A stretch of 13,082 bases of DNA from Clostridiales bacterium (GTDB lineage Bacteria > Bacillota > Clostridia > Oscillospirales > Oscillospiraceae): assembly GCA_019420945.1 (NCBI GenBank), contig JAHZGF010000066.1:1-13082 (forward strand), read 5' to 3'. The translations under genes were made by a program, and so were the position numbers. The first letter of the stretch is position 1; each line of letters starts with the position of its first letter. This document shows, piece after piece, positions 1 through 6,047 of the stretch. The notes beneath the pieces are model-generated. The model worked only from the letters and a program-made list of their open reading frames with translations. It had not been told where the DNA came from and ran no database searches.

Positions 1-42
1 CCGCTCGTGTTTTAAGGGCATATTGGCTTGATGAACCGGAAG

Positions 43-561
43 TTACAGCGCCGCCTTTTTCCATTTTCTGATCTTAGTTCTAAAAGTTCCGAAAGGAGCA
101 ACAGTATTAACGTGAATGAACCTGTAAACTTCCCATACAGCTGCTTTTGTAGCATCATCAGCCCATTTTCTCATATGCGGCTTAAATAATTCATCCGCAC
201 TGAGCGAATCAATCATTGCGCAGATAGACTTGACATTTTCGTTCAGTTCGGCTTTCAACTCTTGAAGAGACAAATGAGCGTAGGTATCCGTGAACCACCG
301 ATACAGCTCGCCAAGTTGGTTCCATTTGAATTCGTCCGACGGCGTCTTTACTTGAAGCCCCTTCCTTTCATCTTCCTCCCATTTAAGAACCAATGTTGTC
401 CAACCCACCTGATAGGCAAGGTTTTCTGCCGGGGTCCGGTCAACCTCATCAACCCTCTTATCTTTTAAGGCTTCTGGTATGCTATCAAACTCCGAAATAT
501 ATTTTTCAAAAGTTTTATTGATTTCAGCTTTGAGTTCTTCTTTGCTTTTGTATACTCGCAA
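43..561 (-). CDS. ClbS/DfsB family four-helix bundle protein (DUF1706)
   Basis: The 172-residue product has the hallmarks of the ClbS/DfsB (DUF1706) family: an N-terminal YKSKEELKAEI helix, a mid-protein PAENLAYQVGWTTLVLKWE segment and a C-terminal APFGTFRTKIRKWKK tail. The family is cytosolic and DinB-like. Its best-known member, ClbS, protects colibactin producers by hydrolysing the colibactin cyclopropane, but most members have no tested substrate. I start it at the TTG at 561-559, because GGAGGT (573-568) lies six bases upstream and the family normally begins just before the YxSKEEL motif. An upstream in-frame TTG at 600 would add 13 unconserved residues. The gene is visibly more AT-rich than its neighbours and points away from the iron locus. 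Family assignment is firm; a toxin-resistance role here is only a possibility. Confidence 0.85.
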   Translation of the reverse strand: MRVYKSKEELKAEINKTFEKYISEFDSIPEALKDKRVDEVDRTPAENLAYQVGWTTLVLKWEEDERKGLQVKTPSDEFKWNQLGELYRWFTDTYAHLSLQELKAELNENVKSICAMIDSLSADELFKPHMRKWADDATKAAVWEVYRFIHVNTVAPFGTFRTKIRKWKKAAL

Positions 562-608
562 AAAAACACCTCCATAAATTCCGGTTTGTCTATTGAGCAA
601 TGATTCTG

Positions 609-637
609 ATTATAGCATAGCTTTATGAATTATTCTA
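609..637 (-). promoter_or_regulatory. Extended -10 promoter for the ClbS-family gene
   Basis: On the minus strand TATAAT (614-609) is preceded by TGC (617-615), giving a perfect extended -10 (TGnTATAAT). The -35 position (637-632) reads TAGAAT, a weak match, as is common with extended -10 promoters. Transcription would begin near 602, leaving a leader of about 40 bases before the TTG start. Confidence 0.55.
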
Positions 638-653
638 TTACTGCACTGAGCAT

Positions 654-695
654 CATGGCGCTTTAGGGGAAAGACATGGCGTTTTCGGGGGGATT
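654..695 (+). repeat. Two tandem 21-base direct repeats upstream of the iron operon
   Basis: Copy one is at 654-674 and copy two at 675-695. They share CATGGCG exactly, then YTTTNGGGG, giving 15 identities in 21 positions, with most differences at the 3' end. A 21-base period is two helical turns. The second copy runs into the expected -35 position of the TATAAT at 713-718, which has no recognisable -35 of its own. That is the usual layout of an activator that binds direct repeats (AraC or LytTR type). The binding protein is not identifiable here. Confidence 0.5.
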
Positions 696-712
696 TTTCC
701 TTTCGCCGACTG

Positions 713-718
713 TATAAT
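713..718 (+). promoter_or_regulatory. Candidate -10 box of the iron-uptake operon
   Basis: TATAAT matches the -10 consensus. The -35 position 17 bases upstream (690-695) reads GGGATT, with almost no match, so the promoter would need an activator, fitting the direct repeats just upstream. Transcription would start near 725 and give a leader of about 118 bases before the ATG at 843. This leader would contain the GTTAG/CTAAC palindrome. A degenerate copy of the same palindrome (GGTTAG at 726-731, TTGACC at 738-743) sits at the predicted start point. Confidence 0.4.
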
Positions 719-793
719 GGTAGGCGGTTAGAAAAGGTTGACCCCACACGGTTAAAAGACTCAGCTGTTCTGTTATTTCGCTATGCGCGCCCG

Positions 794-815
794 TTGGTTA
801 GCTTACTCTAACTAA
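794..815 (+). promoter_or_regulatory. Candidate operator palindrome, GGTTAG-N6-CTAACT
   Basis: The left arm TTGGTTAG (794-801) and right arm CTAACTAA (808-815) pair at seven of eight positions around a 6-base spacer. It lies 13 bases before the AGGAGG ribosome site of the binding-protein gene. The same architecture (GGTTAG, six bases, CTAACC) recurs at 5977-5994 ahead of the ABC half-transporter pair, which favours a protein-binding site over chance. GTTAG/CTAAC half-sites recall DtxR/IdeR-type metal-repressor boxes, but those have about one base between the halves, so the regulator is not assigned. Confidence 0.5.
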
Positions 816-842
816 AGATTTATTACTCAGGAGGTCATCAGA

Positions 843-1817
843 ATGAAAAAATCCGCAATGCTCATGTTGTGCCTTGTGCTTGTGTTTGCTCTTGCAGCCT
901 GTGCTGGAACGGATACCACGCCGCAGGGATCGGTCTCGGATACCGTCACGGTAACGGATATGAAGGGCGAGGTTGCCATCCCGGCAAATCCACAGCGCAT
1001 CGTTGATGTAGCTGGCTTGACAGAGGAACTTCTTATTCTGGATATGAAGGTAATTGCCTCGGCTAATACCAGCATGTTCGATGGGGTGTCTGTCCCCAAA
1101 CATCTGACAACGCTTTTTGCCGAAAGAGGTATTGAGGTTGTCGGCAATTACTCCGGGTCTTCTTCTACCGGAGACCTGAACCTCGAAAAGATCGCGGAGT
1201 TAAAGCCTGATCTGATCATTATGAATATTCGCCATGAGAAGGTTTATGAACAACTCGCGGCTATTGCTCCCACGGTCATGATCGACGATGACATAAGCTA
1301 TGTTAACTGGCGTGGAAGATTTAAGCAACTGGGACAGTGGTTTGATAAAGAGGCAGCCGTAGAAAAATGGCTTGCCGACTACGATGCCAAAGCTGCGGAG
1401 CTTGCGGCGAGAATCAGGGATATGATTGGGGACGAAACCTTTGCTGTTTTGGAGGCCAATTCTGTTCATTTTGGTTCCTATTACATCTATCGCAGCGGCG
1501 GGCCGGGTGCGCTTGTCTACGATGAGTTGAAACTCACACCATCAGCCGGAGTACCGGAGAAGGTCTGGGGTGAAGTGGTCGATGCGGAATACTTTTCCCT
1601 GATCGATGCAGATCACATCTTCTTCTTTAGCGACGACGGCAGAGCTGGAGACACGGGGAACCTTGCCGTGTGGAAGAATATGAAAGCTGTCAAAGCCGGC
1701 AATGTTTACTTTGGTATCAATGAGGATCAGTATAATATGGCTTTTACGGCGATGGGGAAGGAACTCTATTTGGAAAAACTCGCAAACGCGATTCTGAACC
1801 ATGGGGACGTTGAGTAA
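843..1817 (+). CDS. Iron-siderophore/heme-type ABC transporter substrate-binding lipoprotein
   Basis: The 324-residue protein is a cluster-C (FepB/FecB/BtuF-like) periplasmic-binding-type receptor, here anchored to the outer face of the membrane. It has a lipoprotein signal peptide with lipobox LAAC, so C20 would be lipidated. The typical PANPQRIVDV strand (47-56) follows, then an N-lobe with LNLEKIAELKPDLII and a C-lobe ending VYFGINEDQYNMAFTAMGKELYLEKLANAI. Length is normal. AGGAGG (829-834) stands eight bases before the ATG. It is the first gene of the operon and its last 17 bases overlap the first permease. The family binds ferric siderophores, heme or cobalamin; with a full FecCD/FepC set behind it, iron cargo is likeliest, but the ligand cannot be named. 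Confidence 0.9.
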   Translation: MKKSAMLMLCLVLVFALAACAGTDTTPQGSVSDTVTVTDMKGEVAIPANPQRIVDVAGLTEELLILDMKVIASANTSMFDGVSVPKHLTTLFAERGIEVVGNYSGSSSTGDLNLEKIAELKPDLIIMNIRHEKVYEQLAAIAPTVMIDDDISYVNWRGRFKQLGQWFDKEAAVEKWLADYDAKAAELAARIRDMIGDETFAVLEANSVHFGSYYIYRSGGPGALVYDELKLTPSAGVPEKVWGEVVDAEYFSLIDADHIFFFSDDGRAGDTGNLAVWKNMKAVKAGNVYFGINEDQYNMAFTAMGKELYLEKLANAILNHGDVE

Positions 1818-2862
1818 GGGAACAGGCGCGGTTGCGGGAATATCGCAGAGACAAGAGAGATACAAACGCTCCGCGCCGGATTTTCTGATTATTCTTGCTG
1901 CATTGGTGCTGCTGCTTGGGTTCTCAATGGTTCTCTCCGTCTGCACCGGCATTGCCGGCGGTAGCTTCAAGGTCTTTGCGGAAACGGTTATGTCCCCCGC
2001 TAAAGCTTCTGGTGTTGGAATGATTATGTTGGAAATGCGTATGCCCAGGGCGCTGGCTGCCGGGCTGACAGGAATGGCCTTCGCTCTCTCCGGCGCTGTG
2101 ATGCAGGGAATTACCAGAAACCCCCTGTCGGACGCCGGCCTTCTGGGGATCAATGCGGGAGCTGGTTTCTTTGTCGCGCTGTCCGCAATTCTGTTTCCCG
2201 CCGCATCAGACATCGTGAAAACATGCGCCGCCTTTGCCGGAGCCGCTCTTGCGGTATTCATGGTCTATGGTTTCGGTGCCGGCAAACATAGATCCGAATC
2301 TTTCCGGTTCATTCTGGCAGGCGCTGCTGTATCAGCCCTGCTTACCGCGTTGAGTCAGGCGGTTTCTCTGGCGTTTGGGATCGTGAAATCCCTTTCTTTC
2401 TGGAGCGCGGGCAGTTTGTCCGGTGTGACATGGCAAAGCTTGAAAATGCTATCCCCGGTGATCCTCTCAGCCGGTGCGCTTGGTTTGCTTTTATCGAGCC
2501 GGCTATCAGCTTTGGCACTGGGAGAAGATAGCGCCGCCAGCTTGGGTGTAAATGTTCGCACGGTCAGGCTTTTCGGTATGCTTGTGGTGTTGCTGCTTGC
2601 GGGAGCCAGTGTATCGCTCGTGGGAGGCATCGCATTTATCGGTCTTATCGTACCGCATATATCCCGACTTCTTGTGGGCGGTGATTACCGCAGGCTGGTT
2701 CCCGTGTCTGCTCTCATGGGCGGCGTTGTGCTGGTGCTGTCGGATATTGCGGCGCGCATGATAAACGCCCCTTTTGATACGCCTGTCGGCGCACTGGTAT
2801 CCATCCTCGGCGTGCCCGTCTTTTTTGCGCTTACTTTCAGGAAGGGGGGCATGGTCTTATGA
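1801..2862 (+). CDS. FecCD-family ABC transporter permease, first subunit
   Basis: This 353-residue multi-pass membrane protein carries the FecCD signature MQGITRNPLSDAGLLG at about 101-116 and the C-terminal GGIAFIGLIVPHISR coupling region, which contacts the ATPase. Family members have about ten membrane helices and form the import channel as a homo- or heterodimer. Here it would pair with the next gene. The ATG at 1801 overlaps the preceding gene by 17 bases and has no good Shine-Dalgarno, so translation is probably coupled to the binding protein. A hydrophilic tail of about 25 residues precedes the first helix, so a slightly later start is possible. It ends in an ATGA overlap with the second permease. 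Confidence 0.88.
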   Translation: MGTLSKGTGAVAGISQRQERYKRSAPDFLIILAALVLLLGFSMVLSVCTGIAGGSFKVFAETVMSPAKASGVGMIMLEMRMPRALAAGLTGMAFALSGAVMQGITRNPLSDAGLLGINAGAGFFVALSAILFPAASDIVKTCAAFAGAALAVFMVYGFGAGKHRSESFRFILAGAAVSALLTALSQAVSLAFGIVKSLSFWSAGSLSGVTWQSLKMLSPVILSAGALGLLLSSRLSALALGEDSAASLGVNVRTVRLFGMLVVLLLAGASVSLVGGIAFIGLIVPHISRLLVGGDYRRLVPVSALMGGVVLVLSDIAARMINAPFDTPVGALVSILGVPVFFALTFRKGGMVL

Positions 2863-3857
2863 AAAAGAAAACCAGGCAGCTCCTTATCCTCAACGGTCTT
2901 CTTATCCTGATTGTGGCTGCGGCTATCTTATCCGTTAACAGTGGTTACGCAAGAATTCCCTTCTCGGCTGCGGTTCGCAGCATATTCCAACCGCATATGG
3001 AGGGAACCTCCGTAGTCGTAGCGCAGTTTCGCGTTCCGAGAATCGTCCTCGCCGTTCTATGTGGGATGGGTCTGGCACTTGCCGGATGCATCATGCAGAC
3101 TGTCACGGGGAATCCGCTGGCCGATCCGGGGATATTGGGCATAAACGCAGGGGCGGGATTTGCCGTTATGCTGTTCCTGACATTTTTCCCTGCACTGCAT
3201 ATACGTACCATGGCATACCAGCCGATATTTGCCATAGCGGGCGGGCTTTGCACAACGGGACTGCTGTATCTTTTTGCAAAGAGGAACGGAAAACTTCTCC
3301 CAATATATTTTCTGTTGGGCGGCATCGGTCTTGCGTCCCTATTTTCTTCTTTTATGCTGATCATGGCCGCGAACATGGACAACAGCAGCTATCAGCTCGT
3401 GGCAAGATGGCTTGCAGGAAATATTTGGGGGACGAGCTGGCATCAGATTCTTGCCCTGTTGCCATATATGCTCATACTGGTTCCTTTTCTTCTTACAAAG
3501 TCGAACATACTGGATATTCTGCTCTTAGGAGAGAATACGGCCATTTCTCTGGGGATAGCCGTAGAGAGGGAGATAAGACTGCTCCTGATTGCATCGGTGG
3601 CTCTTACCTCTGCCTGCGTTGCCGTCAGCGGAGGGATCGGTTTTGTGGGACTGGTAGCGCCGCATATGGCACGAAGGTTGATTGGAGGCAGACACCACGC
3701 CCTTATGCCTGCCTCCATGCTGCTGGGGGCGCTGCTGTTGCTTTTGGCAGACACGTTGGGACGGTCTGCCTTTCAGCCGAGGGAGATCCCGGTTGGTATC
3801 GTGATCTCCGTGCTTTCGGCTCCGTATTTTCTGTTCCTGCTCCGCAGGTATTTTTAA
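2859..3857 (+). CDS. FecCD-family ABC transporter permease, second subunit
   Basis: The 332-residue partner permease has the same signatures: MQTVTGNPLADPGILG at 79-94, and GGIGFVGLVAPHMARRLIGG plus a final EIPVGIVISVLSAPYFLFLL helix near the C terminus. It starts in an ATGA overlap with the preceding gene, behind a purine-rich GGAAGGGGGG ribosome site. Two different permeases one after the other, as in FepD/FepG or FhuB halves, point to a heterodimeric channel for a ferric chelate or heme. It ends at a TAA only a few bases before the ATPase. Confidence 0.9.
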   Translation: MKKKTRQLLILNGLLILIVAAAILSVNSGYARIPFSAAVRSIFQPHMEGTSVVVAQFRVPRIVLAVLCGMGLALAGCIMQTVTGNPLADPGILGINAGAGFAVMLFLTFFPALHIRTMAYQPIFAIAGGLCTTGLLYLFAKRNGKLLPIYFLLGGIGLASLFSSFMLIMAANMDNSSYQLVARWLAGNIWGTSWHQILALLPYMLILVPFLLTKSNILDILLLGENTAISLGIAVEREIRLLLIASVALTSACVAVSGGIGFVGLVAPHMARRLIGGRHHALMPASMLLGALLLLLADTLGRSAFQPREIPVGIVISVLSAPYFLFLLRRYF

Positions 3858-3869
3858 GGGAGGATGTCT

Positions 3870-4688
3870 ATGCTTTCACATATGCAGGCAAAGGGTTTGT
3901 CTGCCGGATATAATGGGGAGGCCGTCTTCAAGGGGCTTGACTTAAAAATCCCTGAAGGCAGCATAACCACCTTGATAGGCTCCAACGGCTCTGGAAAATC
4001 CACCATACTGAAGACACTGTGCCGGATCATTTCCCCGGATTCCGGCGCAGTATACCTTGATGGCGAAGCGATCCACAGAATGCCGACAAAGTGTGTTGCC
4101 CAGAGACTTGCGCTGCTGCCGCAGGGAGCGCAAGCCCCTGCCGGCATCACAGTCGGCGACCTTGTGGAATACGGGCGTTTTCCTTACAGGTCGGCGCTAA
4201 GCGGTCTCGGTGAAAAGGATCGGGAGATCATTCAGTGGGCTCTTGCCAGTACAGGCATGAGTTCCCTTGAACATAGAGAAATGGAGAGGCTTTCGGGAGG
4301 TCAACAACAGCGGGCATGGATCGCCATGGCGTTGGCGCAGAAAACAGGATTGCTGTTTCTGGATGAACCCACGACCTATTTGGACATCTCGCACCAACTG
4401 GATATATTGTACCTTCTGCGCCGCCTCAACCGGGAAAATGGTGTTACCATCGTAATGGTTCTTCATGATTTAAATCATGCCATCATGTTTTCCGACTATT
4501 TGGTGGCGATCAAAGACGGGACACTGCACAGCGCAGGTACGCCGCAAGAGGTTATTACCCAGCAGGCGTTGCGGGAAATCTTTGATGTAGAAGCGGAGGT
4601 CATTACACATCCGGTATTAAATGTTCCGGTATGCCTTCCCTTCAGGATAACGGAGCAGAACAAAAAAACAGGAGGTTCGAAGACATGA
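3870..4688 (+). CDS. Iron-siderophore/heme-type ABC transporter ATP-binding protein (FepC/FecE-like)
   Basis: This is the cytoplasmic ATPase of the importer. Counting from the ATG at 3870 (272 residues), Walker A is GSNGSGKST (37-45), the Q-loop is Q85, the signature is LSGGQ (141-145), Walker B is LLFLDEP (161-167) and the H-loop is H199. All are intact, and TTYLDISHQLD is typical of the FepC/BtuD group. There are two close starts: the ATG at 3864 directly abuts AAGGGAGG (3856-3863), whereas the ATG at 3870 has a 6-base spacer, so I prefer 3870. The stop overlaps the next start (ATGA, 4685-4688). Function as partner of the two permeases is secure; the cargo is inferred. Confidence 0.92.
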   Translation: MLSHMQAKGLSAGYNGEAVFKGLDLKIPEGSITTLIGSNGSGKSTILKTLCRIISPDSGAVYLDGEAIHRMPTKCVAQRLALLPQGAQAPAGITVGDLVEYGRFPYRSALSGLGEKDREIIQWALASTGMSSLEHREMERLSGGQQQRAWIAMALAQKTGLLFLDEPTTYLDISHQLDILYLLRRLNRENGVTIVMVLHDLNHAIMFSDYLVAIKDGTLHSAGTPQEVITQQALREIFDVEAEVITHPVLNVPVCLPFRITEQNKKTGGSKT

Positions 4689-5041
4689 AAAAAGGGGTGC
4701 AATCAGTGCTGTTCTCCGTGCTGGTGGGTGCGCTGCTGCTGTGCGCCGGATGCGGCAAATCGGGAGACATCTACACGGCGGGCGTTTATACGGCTTCCGC
4801 TGAAGGTTATTCCGGTCCGGTTACCGTAGAGGTAGAGTTTGACGGGAGCAGCATATTGTCTGTACATGTCCTATCTCACAGCGAAACAGTAAATATCTCA
4901 GACCGCGCAATAGATGAACTCCCTTCCCGGATCGTGGAGGCGCAGACCTGGGATGTGGATGCCGTTTCATCTGCAACATTTACCAGCGATGCCATTCGTG
5001 AAGCGGTCAGAGATTGCCTCGCGCAGGCGGCACTCCGATGA
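4685..5041 (+). CDS. FMN-binding domain lipoprotein
   Basis: A 118-residue exported protein made almost only of an FMN_bind domain (PF04205). The signal peptide ends at LLCAGC, so C23 is the likely lipid anchor, with an unusual Cys at -3. The domain opens with AGVYTASAEGYSGPVTVEVEF and contains DAVSSAT (92-98), fitting the DxxSxAT motif in which ApbE attaches FMN covalently to the Thr, here T98. The start is the ATG at 4685, nine bases after AGGAGG (4670-4675) and overlapping the ATPase stop as ATGA; longer reading upstream lacks a signal peptide at its start. Related domains serve extracytoplasmic electron transfer. In this operon I infer a role in reducing ferric or heme cargo, or releasing iron, at the cell surface. 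No ApbE gene lies in the window. Confidence 0.85.
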   Translation: MKKGVQSVLFSVLVGALLLCAGCGKSGDIYTAGVYTASAEGYSGPVTVEVEFDGSSILSVHVLSHSETVNISDRAIDELPSRIVEAQTWDVDAVSSATFTSDAIREAVRDCLAQAALR

Positions 5042-5108
5042 ACCATTTGCGTTGTAAAGGATATTTTGCGGCGATAGAATGGGTGAGATGAAGGGCAAGT
5101 CAAAAAAT

Positions 5109-5184
5109 CAGCCATAGCTGCTGTTTTAAGTGCTTTTCCAGCGAAGTGCCGCAGGCATTTCGCTGGAGATTCCATATATGGCTG
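5109..5184 (+). repeat. Nested inverted repeat between the two operons
   Basis: Within the 300-base gap 5042-5341 there is a 13-pair hairpin: CCAGCGAAGTGCC (5138-5150), loop GCA, GGCATTTCGCTGG (5154-5166), with one G-T pair. It is enclosed by an outer 8-pair stem, CAGCCATA (5109-5116) with TATGGCTG (5177-5184). No T-run follows on either strand, so it is not a standard intrinsic terminator. It could be a small mobile-type repeat (MITE or REP-like), a structured RNA or a Rho-independent-like processing signal. No gene is visible in 5042-5269; the short open frames there lack ribosome sites. Confidence 0.5.
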
Positions 5185-5269
5185 TATGAACTCCCTTCCA
5201 TGCACAAAAGAATATCGCGAATCCTCCAAGCAAGGGTGTATGTGTTTAGTATAAAATGTGTCACTCCCA

Positions 5270-5298
5270 TTGACAAACCAAATCTACGCGGTTATAAT
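5270..5298 (+). promoter_or_regulatory. Consensus sigma-A promoter of the TetR operon
   Basis: TTGACA (5270-5275), a 17-base spacer and TATAAT (5293-5298) match the housekeeping promoter consensus at all twelve positions. Transcription should start near 5305, inside the inverted repeat at 5297-5326, with about 37 bases of leader before the ATG at 5342. Such a strong promoter normally needs repression, fitting the overlapping operator. With no clear terminator downstream, it could drive the whole block to 12342. Confidence 0.85.
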
Positions 5299-5326
5299 AT
5301 ACCAGTGGTATGTACTGCTGGTATAT
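5297..5326 (+). promoter_or_regulatory. Probable TetR operator overlapping the -10 and start site
   Basis: A perfect 9-base inverted repeat, ATATACCAG (5297-5305) and CTGGTATAT (5318-5326), has a 12-base centre in which three more pairs match. ACCAGTGGT (5301-5309) is also a small palindrome on its own. The site begins at the end of the -10 box and covers the transcription start, immediately ahead of a tetR gene. TetR-family proteins usually bind such palindromes beside their own gene, so autorepression is the natural inference. Confidence 0.75.
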
Positions 5327-5341
5327 CGGGAGGCGTAGGAA

Positions 5342-5956
5342 ATGGAACGAACGGAAACCCAGAGGAGAATCCTCGAAGTTGGGAAAAAAGAATTTCTGGA
5401 AAAAGGTTTTAAGGACGCATCTCTGAATAAAATCGTCGCGGAGGCGGGCTTCACGAAGGGGGCCTTCTACGGCTACTACCCGGATAAGACCGCTCTGTTT
5501 GAAGACCTTGTGGGCGAGACCGCAAGCGAGCTGCTTACCCGCTTCAAGGCGGCACAGGATGATTATTTTGACCTCATCCCGGAAGGGAGAGCAAAAGACA
5601 GTCTGGAGCTTTCCACCCAACACCTGCACGAGCTTGTCGCGTTCATGTACGACCATTTCGACGAATTCAAGCTAATCCTCTGCCGGGCGGAGGGAACGGG
5701 CTATGCGGATTTCATCGAGGTGCTGGTAGAGCTGGAGGTCGATCGATCCGAAGAATACTACGCCCTCCTCAGAAAAAACGGTATGCTCTCCGGGAGCATG
5801 ACTCGTCAGCTTCATCACATGATCACAAGAGCTTACTTTACGGCGGTGTGTGAAACCATCGTCCACGATATGCCGAGAGAGGAAGCCATGAAATACGTCG
5901 ATGAACTGGCTATCTTTTTCCACTCCGGCTGGAGCGGACTTTTAAGGCTCGAATGA
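5342..5956 (+). CDS. TetR/AcrR family transcriptional regulator
   Basis: The 204-residue protein has a typical TetR N-terminal DNA-binding domain: RRILEVGKKEFLEKGF, then the helix-turn-helix SLNKIVAEAGFTKGAFYGYYPDK (about 27-49). The variable ligand-binding domain follows and gives no hint of the inducer. The ribosome site GGGAGG (5328-5333) is eight bases before the ATG. It is preceded by a consensus promoter overlapped by a 9+9 palindrome, so it probably represses itself and, by read-through, the ABC and ECF genes behind it. Similar regulators commonly precede ABC half-transporter pairs. Its stop codon lies inside a perfect hairpin (5940-5965). Confidence 0.9.
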   Translation: MERTETQRRILEVGKKEFLEKGFKDASLNKIVAEAGFTKGAFYGYYPDKTALFEDLVGETASELLTRFKAAQDDYFDLIPEGRAKDSLELSTQHLHELVAFMYDHFDEFKLILCRAEGTGYADFIEVLVELEVDRSEEYYALLRKNGMLSGSMTRQLHHMITRAYFTAVCETIVHDMPREEAMKYVDELAIFFHSGWSGLLRLE

Positions 5957-5965
5957 GCCTTAAAA
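5940..5965 (+). repeat. Perfect 11-pair hairpin spanning the tetR stop codon
   Basis: TTTTAAGGCTC (5940-5950) pairs exactly with GAGCCTTAAAA (5955-5965) around the loop GAAT; the TGA stop begins in that loop. The stem is followed by A residues, not T, on the plus strand, and no T-run follows it on the minus strand. It is therefore not a textbook intrinsic terminator, though its A/T-rich base could still cause partial termination, or it could stabilise the tetR transcript and set a lower level of the downstream genes. Confidence 0.5.
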
Positions 5966-5975
5966 AAATAACTGC

Positions 5976-6007
5976 CGGTTAGTTGCCTCTAACCGATGCG
6001 GCGCATC
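5976..6007 (+). promoter_or_regulatory. Second GGTTAG-N6-CTAACC palindrome ahead of the ABC pair
   Basis: CGGTTAG (5976-5982) and CTAACCG (5989-5995) form a perfect 7-base inverted repeat with a 6-base centre, matching in sequence and spacing the palindrome at 794-815 before the iron-importer genes. A further perfect palindrome, GATGCG-G-CGCATC (5995-6007), abuts it. The gap between tetR and the ABC genes (5957-6047) is thus mostly palindromic. No convincing -35/-10 pair is visible in it, so it may act on read-through transcription or on a promoter I cannot recognise. A joint regulator for both importer blocks is inferred. Confidence 0.5.
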
Positions 6008-6047
6008 CTCCAACAAATCCATATATTTTAAGAAAGGAACACGGAAT

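Noticed and set aside
654..695. CRISPR-like repeats
   Set aside because: There are only two imperfect copies directly adjoining, with no spacers and no cas genes.
738..766. Alternative plus-strand promoter with TTGACC as -35
   Set aside because: The -10 position 17 bases on (TCAGCT) has almost no match.
794..815. Classical DtxR/IdeR or Fur box
   Set aside because: The half-sites resemble an IdeR box, but the 6-base gap between GTTAG and CTAAC does not fit that consensus, and there is no Fur-type GATAAT pattern.
1542..2261. 239-codon minus-strand open frame opposite the binding protein and first permease
   Set aside because: The Ala/Pro-rich translation is typical of an antisense shadow, and both plus-strand genes have family motifs.
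3059..3913. 284-codon plus-strand open frame inside the second permease
   Set aside because: It is a frame-shifted reading of the permease, with Cys/His/Arg-rich sequence and no membrane helices.
4876..5229. 117-codon minus-strand open frame over the FMN protein end and the nested repeat
   Set aside because: It has no start signals and half of it is antisense to a supported gene. Similar short proteins could come from translating a repeat.
5940..5965. Intrinsic terminator after tetR
   Set aside because: The stem is perfect, but it is followed by A residues and has no T-run on either strand; kept only as a hairpin.
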